This document shows positions 44,157 to 51,793 of a DNA stretch of 64,000 nucleotides, in pieces (position 1 is the first letter of the stretch; every line of letters starts with the position of its first letter). A program made the translations under genes and the position numbers. Where the stretch lies: the NCBI GenBank assembly GCA_965248815.1, contig CBDFKK010000008.1:1984001-2048000 (forward strand), given 5' to 3'. This stretch comes from CBDFKK01 sp965248815 (GTDB taxonomy: Bacteria; Pseudomonadota; Alphaproteobacteria; SMXP01). Below the pieces are notes generated by a model that was given only the letters and a program-made list of their open reading frames with translations, ran no database searches and was not told where the DNA came from.

Positions 44157-45193
44157 CTAACTCCAATCATCGAGACGAGGGCAAGTCGAACGACGCCTCG
44201 CGCAAGAAAACCAAAGGGCGCGCACCGAATAAGCTTTCATTTGAAATCGACAACACTCGCAATTTGGCTGACATTTGCGGCAGCCATGACCGCCACTTGG
44301 CCTTGATCGAGCAGGCTCTCGACGTTTATGTCGTGGTGCGGGGAAATCGCATTTCAATCGAAGGGCGTGCGGAAGACAGTCAGCTGGCCGAACGCGTCAT
44401 CAAAAATTTGGCTGAACGTTTGGAACAAGGACTTAGCGTCGGCGAAGCGGAAGTGGCCGCGGCTATTCGCATGGCAAAAGCTGAGAAACCGTCTGCACCA
44501 GGACGTTCAGCGTCTGATGGTCAGTATCAGATTCGGACGCAGCGCCGCGTCATATCGCCTAGATCTCCGACGCAGGCGAGTTATATCGAAGCGCTCAGAA
44601 AACATGAACTGGTTTTTGCGCTCGGGCCTGCCGGAACGGGAAAGACTTATCTCGCCGTCGCGGTTGCAGTGGCTATGATGAACGATGGTCAAGTCGACCG
44701 CTTGGTCCTGTCGCGGCCAGCTGTTGAGGCAGGGGAGCGTCTCGGCTTTCTGCCCGGAGATATGAAGGACAAAGTTGATCCCTATTTGCGGCCGCTCTAC
44801 GACGCACTTCATGACGTAATGCCCGGCGACAAGGTCATTAAGAAAATCGACAATGGTGACATCGAAGTCGCGCCTTTAGCGTTCATGCGCGGCCGGACGC
44901 TGAGCAATGCTTTTGCGATTTTGGACGAGGCCCAAAACTGCACGCCCATGCAGATTAAGATGTTCTTGACCCGATTGGGCGAGAATTCGCGAATGGTGGT
45001 CACGGGCGATCCGACCCAAGTAGATTTGGGAGAAATGGGCCAGCGGGGCAGCAAATCCGGCCTTTCGGAGGCCCTCGATATACTAAAAGGTGTTAATGGC
45101 GTTGCGGCTGTTCATTTCACAGACGCCGATGTAGTTAGGCATCCCCTCGTCGAACGCATCGTCCGCGCGTATAATAAACGTGACAATGGCTGA
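44153..45193 (+). CDS. PhoH-family ATPase (PhoL/YbeZ)
   Basis: A 346-residue PhoH-like P-loop ATPase of the YbeZ type, with Walker A GPAGTGKTYLAVAVA (about residues 160-175), LSRPAVEAGERLGFLPGDMKDKVDP and Walker B FAILDEAQNCTPMQIKMFLTR. In many bacteria it is encoded with ybeY and acts with it in rRNA maturation, probably as an RNA helicase. The start is TTG overlapping the miaB stop. The ybeY start overlaps the end of this gene by 8 bases. The N-terminal 40 residues are polar and poorly conserved. Confidence 0.94.
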   Translation: MTNSNHRDEGKSNDASRKKTKGRAPNKLSFEIDNTRNLADICGSHDRHLALIEQALDVYVVVRGNRISIEGRAEDSQLAERVIKNLAERLEQGLSVGEAEVAAAIRMAKAEKPSAPGRSASDGQYQIRTQRRVISPRSPTQASYIEALRKHELVFALGPAGTGKTYLAVAVAVAMMNDGQVDRLVLSRPAVEAGERLGFLPGDMKDKVDPYLRPLYDALHDVMPGDKVIKKIDNGDIEVAPLAFMRGRTLSNAFAILDEAQNCTPMQIKMFLTRLGENSRMVVTGDPTQVDLGEMGQRGSKSGLSEALDILKGVNGVAAVHFTDADVVRHPLVERIVRAYNKRDNG

Positions 45194-45692
45194 AATTGCT
45201 GTGCGTATTCTGTGTGAGGCTTGGTCGGATGCTCTATCTGATCCTGAAGCAGTGGCCACGCGGGCGGTAAATGCCGCGGCCTCTGTCGACCCTGGCAGTA
45301 TGATCAAAGATAATGAAGTCTCGATTTTATTCGCCGATGCCGCTTTTGTCCGCCAGCTCAACCGCGACTATCGGGGACAAGATAAGCCGACAAATGTGCT
45401 GGCTTTTTCGAACAGCGCTGGTTGTGAGGAGACGTCCAATTTATTAGGTGACGTCGTTCTGGCTTTCGAGCTCGTCTGCGACGAAGCCGAAGCGCAAAGC
45501 AAACCAATATCCGATCACGCCACTCATCTCATCGTACATGGTCTGCTTCATCTCTTGGGATTTGATCACGATACGGATCAAAAGGCGGAAGAAATGGAAG
45601 CAACCGAAGTTTCGATTCTCTCCTCATTAGGAATGCCCGACCCTTACACTGCGTTGGAGGCGCGCTTATCGGCCGCGCCCGATCATGGCTAA
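45186..45692 (+). CDS. ybeY: Endoribonuclease YbeY (rRNA maturation factor)
   Basis: YbeY is a metalloprotein needed for 16S rRNA 3' processing and 70S quality control. The 168-residue protein has the zinc motif H-x3-H-x5-H in HLIVHGLLHLLGFDHD, and the conserved LNRDYRGQDKPTNVLAFS segment. I chose ATG at 45186 rather than GTG at 45180. It overlaps phoH by 8 bases and the next gene, corC, by 8 bases, so the three genes look translationally coupled. Confidence 0.95.
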   Translation: MAEIAVRILCEAWSDALSDPEAVATRAVNAAASVDPGSMIKDNEVSILFADAAFVRQLNRDYRGQDKPTNVLAFSNSAGCEETSNLLGDVVLAFELVCDEAEAQSKPISDHATHLIVHGLLHLLGFDHDTDQKAEEMEATEVSILSSLGMPDPYTALEARLSAAPDHG

Positions 45693-46674
45693 CATCACGT
45701 CACAAGAGCACGACTATCTGTCCAGGGGGGCGGCCGAAGCCGGCAGGCCTAATTTGTGGCAGCGGCTGCGCGGCTTGCTGGGCATGAAGAACGGCGACGC
45801 CACCCTGCGCGAGAACATCGAAGACATCATTGAGGGTGACGAAAACGCGGCTCAGGAGTTGAGAGACGATGAGCGTCATATGCTCATGAACATTCTCAAC
45901 TTCGGCGAGCTTCGCGTTGAGGACGTGATGGTGCCGCGCGCCGACATTATCGGTGTCGAGGTGCAGAATTCGATTGAAGAACTGGCTAGCGTCTTTCGTG
46001 ACGCCTCACATTCGCGCCTGCCCGTCTATCGTGAAAATCTCGATGACCCGATCGGCATGGTTCACATAAAAGATGTCATCGGCTTTCTTACCGCATCAGA
46101 TCATGGTGCCCGACATAAGGCCCAAGAAGATATTGCTGCAGCAAGTATGCCGATTACAAAATTGCAACGCGAAATTCTATTCGTTCCACCGTCGATGCCG
46201 ATCCGCGACTTATTTCTTAAGATGCAGGCGACCCGCATTCACATGGGCCTGGTCATCGACGAGTATGGCGGAACGGACGGGCTTGTGACGATTGAAGACC
46301 TTGTAGAGGAAATTGTCGGTGAGATCGAAGACGAACATGATCCGGATGAAAGCCCGGGGCTGACCCGGCGATTCGATAGCGGCTTCGATGCCGACGCGCG
46401 CGTCACAATCGAAGATCTCGAACAAGCGCTTAGTATTGACCTTATGCCCGACGAAGATGAGGACGTAGACACTCTGGGCGGGCTTTTGTTTTCGTTGGTT
46501 GGCCGTGTGCCGCAACGAGGCGAACTTATATCGCATCCGCAAGGTCTCACTTTCGAAGTCGTCGATGCGGACCCCCGCCGCGTCAAGAAACTTCGTATTT
46601 TGCAGCCTGCAAGTGAAGCGACAGATCTGAATTATTCAGAAGTGCCGTCATCCTATTCCGCCGACAAAGATTGA
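45685..46674 (+). CDS. CBS-pair CorC/HlyC family protein (YbeX-like)
   Basis: A 329-residue soluble protein with two CBS domains (about residues 75-200) followed by the CorC_HlyC domain (about 220-305). Motifs include VEDVMVPRADIIGVEV and the EYGGTDGLVTIEDLVEEIVGEIEDE stretch. E. coli YbeX, the equivalent in the ybeZ-ybeY-ybeX-lnt order, affects ribosome metabolism and magnesium/cobalt efflux phenotypes. The family name does not prove ion transport. It overlaps ybeY by 8 bases and lnt begins within a few bases of its end. Confidence 0.93.
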   Translation: MANITSQEHDYLSRGAAEAGRPNLWQRLRGLLGMKNGDATLRENIEDIIEGDENAAQELRDDERHMLMNILNFGELRVEDVMVPRADIIGVEVQNSIEELASVFRDASHSRLPVYRENLDDPIGMVHIKDVIGFLTASDHGARHKAQEDIAAASMPITKLQREILFVPPSMPIRDLFLKMQATRIHMGLVIDEYGGTDGLVTIEDLVEEIVGEIEDEHDPDESPGLTRRFDSGFDADARVTIEDLEQALSIDLMPDEDEDVDTLGGLLFSLVGRVPQRGELISHPQGLTFEVVDADPRRVKKLRILQPASEATDLNYSEVPSSYSADKD

Positions 46675-46682
46675 GTTTGCCG

Positions 46683-48290
46683 ATGAACAGAGTGGCGCTG
46701 AGTATCGCGGGCCTTAGCGGGTGGCGGCGCGCGCTTGTCGCAGCATTGGCGGGCGGCCTGGCCGCTGCGGCGCTTCCGCCGTTTAATTATGTGCCCCTGC
46801 TTTTGCTCAGTTTCACCATACTCGTCTGGCTGATAGACGGTACGTCTACAGATGAAACGCCCGGCGGAGGAGCTGCAAAGGTCAAGTCCGCGGCTTGGAT
46901 CGGATGGTGGTTCTGTTTCGGTTACTTCTTGATTGGTCTGTACTGGATCGGGTTTGCGTTTTTGGTCGAAGCGGACGCCAACGCGTGGATGATCCCTTTT
47001 GTTATTATTCTGTTTCCGGCGGGTCTGGCTCTATTCGGTGCAGCGACGACCGGGCTTGCGCGCGTGTTTTGGCGCACCGGACCCACCCGCATAGTGAGTC
47101 TTGGATTGTCGTGGGTAGCGCTGGAGTGGATGCGCGGTCACATATTGACCGGATTTCCTTGGAATCTTGTCGGCTATGCTTGGAGCGTGTCGCCTGAAGT
47201 CAGTCAGACCGCAGCGATGATTGGCATTTACGGATTGAGTCTCGTCACAGTTCTTATTGCGGCCTCGCCTGCAGCACTAGCAAACGGGTCGTCGCAAGAA
47301 CGCAAAGTTTCGTTCGGCGCGCTGGCGCTGGCAGTTTTAGCCGTCCTTGTCATGTGGGGAGCGGGTGCGTGGCGACTGGGACAAATACCGACATCTTATG
47401 TCGCCAATGTGAACTTGAGGATTGTTCAACCAAGCATTCCGCAGGCGGAGAAATGGAAACCGGAGAATCGGGCAAGCAATTTTGAACGATTTCTGGCTTT
47501 GACCGAACAAGATGGCTTTGAAGACATTACGCACATTGTCTGGCCAGAGTCTGCGGTTCCGTACATTCTTTCGCGCGAGGCGGACAAGCTCGCCATCATC
47601 AATCGCCGCCTTGGAGCGGGGCGTACACTTTTGACCGGAGCAATTCGCTACGACTTGGACGCGCAATCTTCAGATAAGTTGTTTTACAATTCACTCCACA
47701 TCGTGCGGCTTCCCCCTGATGGAGTGAGTGCAGACGCGGAAATCATAGAGACTTATGACAAGCATCATCTGGTGCCGTTTGGCGAGTACATGCCCTTCGA
47801 CGCGCTTCTGTCGCAGATCGGGCTAAAGCAACTGACGTTTGGCTCGTCCAGTGGTTATACGGGCGGGCCCGGGTTGCGCACGCTGTCAGTGCCCGGTGCG
47901 CCTGCGGTAGCCCCACTCATCTGTTACGAAATTATCTTTCCAAATGAAGCGGTCGCAGTGGGGACGCAAGCACAGTGGATTATCAATCTTACGAACGATG
48001 CGTGGTTTGGCGACAGCAGCGGGCCCCGGCAGCATCTCCAGCAGGCGCGCATGCGGGCCATTGAGACGGGATTGCCCATTGTCAGGGCGGCCAATAATGG
48101 TGTTTCCGCTGTCATCGACCCAGGCGGTCGGATATTGCAGCGTCTTGATCTCAATGAAGCGGGAATTCTTGACGGCCGTTTGCCTGAACCATTGCCGGCT
48201 CCCCTTTATGCGCGCTGGGGCGATCTCATCTTAGGCGGCATGGCGCTCCTGTTGGCCTTGGTTCGTATGCTTGCGCGGGAGCGGCGCTAA
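46683..48290 (+). CDS. lnt: Apolipoprotein N-acyltransferase
   Basis: Lnt N-acylates the diacylglyceryl cysteine of lipoproteins in the inner membrane. The 535-residue protein has about seven N-terminal hydrophobic segments followed by a nitrilase-fold domain (about residues 240-500). That domain has the catalytic Glu in VWPESAVPYI, a Lys in KHHLVPFGEYMP and the nucleophile Cys in LICYEIIFP. Two starts are possible: ATG at 46683, used here, or TTG at 46671, which overlaps the corC stop. The order phoH-ybeY-corC-lnt is conserved. Confidence 0.95.
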   Translation: MNRVALSIAGLSGWRRALVAALAGGLAAAALPPFNYVPLLLLSFTILVWLIDGTSTDETPGGGAAKVKSAAWIGWWFCFGYFLIGLYWIGFAFLVEADANAWMIPFVIILFPAGLALFGAATTGLARVFWRTGPTRIVSLGLSWVALEWMRGHILTGFPWNLVGYAWSVSPEVSQTAAMIGIYGLSLVTVLIAASPAALANGSSQERKVSFGALALAVLAVLVMWGAGAWRLGQIPTSYVANVNLRIVQPSIPQAEKWKPENRASNFERFLALTEQDGFEDITHIVWPESAVPYILSREADKLAIINRRLGAGRTLLTGAIRYDLDAQSSDKLFYNSLHIVRLPPDGVSADAEIIETYDKHHLVPFGEYMPFDALLSQIGLKQLTFGSSSGYTGGPGLRTLSVPGAPAVAPLICYEIIFPNEAVAVGTQAQWIINLTNDAWFGDSSGPRQHLQQARMRAIETGLPIVRAANNGVSAVIDPGGRILQRLDLNEAGILDGRLPEPLPAPLYARWGDLILGGMALLLALVRMLARERR

Positions 48291-48427
48291 CTCCCGTCGA
48301 GCGCGCGCCTCTAGTTACAAAACTTGATCGACCAATCGGCGGAACAGCGGGTAATGGGGCATTATGAGGCCTTTTGTGTTGACCGCTCCGATGGCTATAA
48401 TGAGACTGCGTGGCCAATAGTAAGTTG

Positions 48428-48456
48428 TTGACAATGTGAGGGTTCATTTATTCATA
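48428..48456 (+). promoter_or_regulatory. Candidate promoter upstream of the HTH gene
   Basis: A perfect -35 hexamer TTGACA lies at 48428-48433, with TTCATA at 48451-48456 after a 17-base gap, 112 bases before the HTH start. The -10 is weak. An exact TATAAT at 48396-48401 has a poor -35. The 277-base gap has no other gene or structure that I could identify. Confidence 0.3.
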
Positions 48457-48567
48457 TCGGTCGTAAGATTGTAGAAGATCTTAGGATCAAAATTGAAACA
48501 TGGGTCCATTTCGGTTTTATCGCCCACGTTTTGCAGATCTCCGTATTATTATAATAAGAGAGCTTGA

Positions 48568-49017
48568 ATGGCCTTGGGACAATTGAATGAGAACGCACCG
48601 GGATTGACTAAGAAAACGCCCAATCCAATTGACGTTCATGTTGGAAGCCGTGTGCGGCTGCGTCGCATGCTAGTCGGGATGAGCCAGGAAAGACTGGGCG
48701 AAATGCTGGGCCTGACTTTCCAGCAAATACAGAAATACGAAAAAGGCGCTAATCGGATTGGGGCTAGTCGTCTTTATCAAATTGCACAGATATTGGGCGT
48801 TCAGGTTCAGTTCTTTTTTGACGATATGGCCGACACGTCGGGCATTTCTCCGGGGAACTTTTCTGAAACCGATTCAGCTCCCTATGTCATGGATTTTGTC
48901 AGCAGCAACGAGGGTTTACAGCTCAATCGGGCATTCACCAATATTGACGACCCTCGGGTGCGAAAGCGGCTACTTGACCTCATAAAGGCGCTGGGCGAAG
49001 AGAGCCAATTGGCTTAA
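48568..49017 (+). CDS. XRE-type helix-turn-helix regulator (PraR/PhrR-like)
   Basis: A 149-residue protein with an N-terminal XRE HTH (about residues 22-80): VGSRVRLRRMLVGMSQERLGEML, then LTFQQIQKYEKGANRIGASRLYQIA. The C-terminal half carries a short conserved tail ending in RKRLLDLIKALGEES. This type is found upstream of metK in many alphaproteobacteria, where related proteins (PraR/PhrR in rhizobia) act in quorum sensing or stress responses. The exact role here is unknown. The gene lies between lnt and metK. Confidence 0.9.
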   Translation: MALGQLNENAPGLTKKTPNPIDVHVGSRVRLRRMLVGMSQERLGEMLGLTFQQIQKYEKGANRIGASRLYQIAQILGVQVQFFFDDMADTSGISPGNFSETDSAPYVMDFVSSNEGLQLNRAFTNIDDPRVRKRLLDLIKALGEESQLA

Positions 49018-49141
49018 CTCTGTGGCGGCACAGTTTGTGCACTTGACCGTCTCCTAATTTCTCTGCGACAAGAACTTGCGGGCCGCCGCGAGAGCGGATA
49101 GTCGGCGAAAAATTCGGAGTATTTAGGGGAGACCATCGAGC

Positions 49142-50311
49142 GTGCGACGAGGAAACTACCTGTTTACCAGTGAAAGCGTGTCAGAGGGACACCCTGACAA
49201 AGTTTGTGATCGAATTTCCGATGCCGTGGTTGACACTTTTCTTGAGGCCCAGTCGGATTCCCGCGTAGCGGTTGAAACTCTATCGACGACCAATCGCATT
49301 GTATTAGCTGGGGAAGTCCGTGGCCCGGCTTCAATTACGCCAGACAAGATGGAAGAAGTTGCCCGACAAGCCATTCGCGATATCGGCTACGAGCAAGAGG
49401 GCTTTCATTGGCAAAATGCCGATGTAGAAGTTTATGTCCATTCGCAATCTCCAGATATTGCCCAAGGCGTTGACGCAGCTGGCAATAAGGATGAAGGCGC
49501 TGGAGACCAAGGCATCATGTTTGGCTATGCCTGCCGGGAGACTGACGTCCTGATGCCGGCGCCGATTTATTATTCACATCGAATTTTGCAAGAGCTGGCA
49601 GAGGTCAGACATGCGGGCAAAGAAACAGGGCTCGGACCCGATTCCAAAAGCCAAGTCACGCTGCGCTATGAACATGGTGAACCGGTCTGCGCAACGTCGG
49701 TTGTAGTATCTACTCAGCATGCGGAGAATTTGAGCCAAGACGATGTCCGAGACTTGGTCCGCCCCTATGTCCTAAAGGTGCTTCCCGAAGGCTGGATGTG
49801 TCCCGAGGACGAATTTTATGTCAACCCGACGGGCAAATTTGTTGTCGGCGGTCCAGATGGTGATGCCGGCCTTACCGGGAGAAAAATCATCGTTGATACA
49901 TACGGTGGAGCAGCTCCTCACGGAGGCGGCGCTTTTTCCGGAAAGGACCCCACGAAAGTTGATCGGTCCGCTGCCTATGCTGCACGCTATTTGGCGAAAA
50001 ACGTGGTCGCCGCGGAACTCGCGAGTAGTTGCACTATTCAATTGTCTTACGCGATCGGCGTTTCGAAACCGCTTTCATTCTATGTGGACATGCATGGCAC
50101 GGGCGCCGTTGACGAAGACGCGCTGGCGCGGGTTCTTATGGATACGGTCGATTTGAGTCCCCGCGGCATTCGCGAGCATTTGAATTTGAACCGGCCCATC
50201 TATGCCCGAACGGCGGCCTACGGACATTTCGGGCGAATCCCTGAAGCCGACGGCGGATTCTCATGGGAGAAAGAAGATCTCGTCGAGACACTAAAGGCGA
50301 GTCTGCTCTAG
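49142..50311 (+). CDS. metK: S-adenosylmethionine synthase
   Basis: MetK makes SAM from methionine and ATP. The 389-residue protein shows FTSESVSEGHPDKVCDRISDAV, GAGDQGIMFGYA and the GGGAFSGKDPTKVDRSAAYAA loop, all canonical, and ends without extension. The start is GTG at 49142. I examined the 124 bases upstream for known SAM-responsive riboswitch features and did not recognise one. A small hairpin (CTGTG/CACAG) follows the HTH gene there. The order HTH-metK-trmB is typical of alphaproteobacteria. Confidence 0.97.
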   Translation: MRRGNYLFTSESVSEGHPDKVCDRISDAVVDTFLEAQSDSRVAVETLSTTNRIVLAGEVRGPASITPDKMEEVARQAIRDIGYEQEGFHWQNADVEVYVHSQSPDIAQGVDAAGNKDEGAGDQGIMFGYACRETDVLMPAPIYYSHRILQELAEVRHAGKETGLGPDSKSQVTLRYEHGEPVCATSVVVSTQHAENLSQDDVRDLVRPYVLKVLPEGWMCPEDEFYVNPTGKFVVGGPDGDAGLTGRKIIVDTYGGAAPHGGGAFSGKDPTKVDRSAAYAARYLAKNVVAAELASSCTIQLSYAIGVSKPLSFYVDMHGTGAVDEDALARVLMDTVDLSPRGIREHLNLNRPIYARTAAYGHFGRIPEADGGFSWEKEDLVETLKASLL

Positions 50312-50315
50312 GCTT

Positions 50316-51032
50316 TTGTGCACAACCAATTCAGACAATTCTGACCAAGGCCGGGCCGCGCGGCGCCTTTATGGACGCCGACGCGGTCATCGCTTGCGTG
50401 CAGGTCAGGCCAAGCTTTTCGACGAACTGTTACCCAAGGTCTCGCTGCCACAAGCCGGTGATGCGTTGACCATCGAGTCGCTTTTTGATGCGCCTAAAGA
50501 GTTGTGGATCGAAATAGGAATTGGCGGCGGCGAGCACCTGGCCTGGCAGGCCGAACGCAATCCGGACATCGGAATAATAGGCTGCGAGCCTTTTTTGAAT
50601 GGAATCGCGAAGACGCTGTCCCAAATTCAGGACAAGGGGCTGACAAACATTCGATTGACCATGGGAGATGCCCGCGACGTTTTAGACAGACTCCCGGCAA
50701 AGTCTGTGTCGCGAATATTTTTATTGTTTCCGGACCCATGGCCCAAAAAACGTCATCATAAGCGCCGTTTCGTCTGTCCTGAAACTTTGGATCAAATGTC
50801 CCGCATATTGGTGACCGGCGGCATCATTCGGATCGCCACGGATATTCCCGACTATTGCCGCTGGACGCTTCGGCACATTCTGGCGCGAAAGGACTTTCAG
50901 TGGATTGCCGAATGCGCGGATGACTGGCGCCGTCGCAGCGCCGATTGGCCCGAAACGCGCTATGAATCGAAGGCTATAGAGGCCGGCCGGCCTTGCGTCT
51001 ACTTGACGTTTCGACGGATCTTGCCCGATTAA
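50316..51032 (+). CDS. trmB: tRNA (guanine-N7-)-methyltransferase
   Basis: TrmB methylates G46 of tRNA with SAM. The 238-residue protein has the SAM-binding EIGIGGGEHLAWQA (about residues 66-79), GCEPFLNGIAKTL, and the substrate motif LLFPDPWPKKRHHKRRFV. The start is probably TTG at 50316, only a few bases after the metK stop. The N-terminal RRLYGRRRGHRLRAGQ motif is conserved in the family and begins near residue 16, so the true start is near here. A short hairpin follows the stop. Confidence 0.93.
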   Translation: MCTTNSDNSDQGRAARRLYGRRRGHRLRAGQAKLFDELLPKVSLPQAGDALTIESLFDAPKELWIEIGIGGGEHLAWQAERNPDIGIIGCEPFLNGIAKTLSQIQDKGLTNIRLTMGDARDVLDRLPAKSVSRIFLLFPDPWPKKRHHKRRFVCPETLDQMSRILVTGGIIRIATDIPDYCRWTLRHILARKDFQWIAECADDWRRRSADWPETRYESKAIEAGRPCVYLTFRRILPD

Positions 51033-51053
51033 CCTCATTTCGGTATTGAGGTT
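51031..51053 (+). terminator. Stem-loop after trmB, weak terminator candidate
   Basis: AACCTCA (51031-51037) and TGAGGTT (51047-51053) form a perfect 7-bp stem with a 9-base loop that begins in the trmB stop codon. Only a short run of three T follows, so termination would be weak. It may instead stabilise the 3' end of the mRNA. Confidence 0.3.
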
Positions 51054-51098
51054 TGGGGCTATTCGGACTATATGAGCCAGCCATAAGTAATAGAGACG

Positions 51099-51127
51099 CT
51101 TACAAATGATCGTGTCTTTGGTATATT
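51099..51127 (+). promoter_or_regulatory. Candidate sigma-70 promoter of the rimP operon
   Basis: CTTACA (51099-51104) and TATATT (51122-51127) are 17 bases apart, close to the TTGACA-17-TATAAT consensus. The predicted start near 51134 would give a leader of about 60 bases before rimP, nearly all of it taken up by the intrinsic terminator listed next. No experimental start is known from the sequence itself. Confidence 0.5.
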
Positions 51128-51148
51128 GGGCACGTTAGGTTCTTGGGG

Positions 51149-51171
51149 AGTGGGCTGCGGCCCACTTTTTT
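51149..51171 (+). terminator. Intrinsic terminator in the rimP leader (attenuator)
   Basis: AGTGGGC (51149-51155), a TGCG loop and GCCCACT (51160-51166) form a perfect 7-bp GC-rich stem followed by six T (51166-51171). This is a standard intrinsic terminator. It stands 21 bases before the rimP ATG and after the candidate promoter, so it must be read through for the operon to be expressed. NusA, the second gene of the operon, acts on such terminators, so autoregulation by attenuation is a plausible reading. Confidence 0.75.
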
Positions 51172-51192
51172 GTTGGTTAGGTCATCCGCACG

Positions 51193-51756
51193 ATGCAACG
51201 CACTGCGCAGACATCGGATGGCGCCTTTAGTGGGCAGCGGCAATTGAATTCGCGAATTGAAGCGTCGATAGAACCCGTGATCTCGTCCATGGGTTTTGAG
51301 TTGGTCCGAGTCAAGCTGACAGGCGGCCGCAAGAAAACTTTGCAGGTTATGGCGGAGCGCAGCGACGGCTCGATCGATGTTAACGATTGTGCGGACATCA
51401 GTTTGGCAGTGTCCGCGGTATTGGATGTAGAAGACTATATTCGAGGAGAGTATGTCTTAGAGGTCTCGTCACCGGGCATTGATCGCCCGCTGGTGAAACT
51501 GGATGACTTTGAGCGCTACGCCGGCCACATAGCGAAAATCAAACTTGGGGCTCCTCTCGGCGGGCGAAAAGGATTCAACGGTAGACTGTCGGGCGTGCAC
51601 GATCGTGCGGTCGAAATCGTCATGGAGGGTGAGCGCGAAGCTGGAAAACGGATCGAATTGCCGTTCGATGAAATTGAAGAGGCGCAGCTGCTGCTCACCG
51701 ACGAATTGATACAAGAAAGTGTGACGAACACAAAAGAAAACCGGCGCGAGTCTTGA
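51193..51756 (+). CDS. rimP: Ribosome maturation factor RimP
   Basis: RimP is needed for 30S assembly, especially of the S12 region. The 187-residue protein has the conserved IEPVISSMGFELVRVKL (about residues 26-42) and ADISLAVSAVLDVEDYIRGEYVLEVSSPGIDRPL, followed by the C-terminal Sm-like barrel. It opens the operon rimP-nusA-ylxR-infB-rbfA-truB-rpsO-pnp and is preceded by the terminator-type leader described above. nusA follows after 37 bases. Confidence 0.95.
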   Translation: MQRTAQTSDGAFSGQRQLNSRIEASIEPVISSMGFELVRVKLTGGRKKTLQVMAERSDGSIDVNDCADISLAVSAVLDVEDYIRGEYVLEVSSPGIDRPLVKLDDFERYAGHIAKIKLGAPLGGRKGFNGRLSGVHDRAVEIVMEGEREAGKRIELPFDEIEEAQLLLTDELIQESVTNTKENRRES

Positions 51757-51793
51757 TCGTTGCCAAGAATTTGAGAATTTAGGAGTGCAAGTC

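Noticed and set aside
48550..48555. Exact TATAAT just before the HTH gene
   Set aside because: It is only 12 bases from the start codon and has no -35 at a usable distance, so it is probably part of an AT-rich leader.
49018..49141. Possible SAM riboswitch before metK
   Set aside because: I looked for the conserved parts of SAM-II, SAM-V and SAM/SAH aptamers and found none. The region only has a small hairpin.
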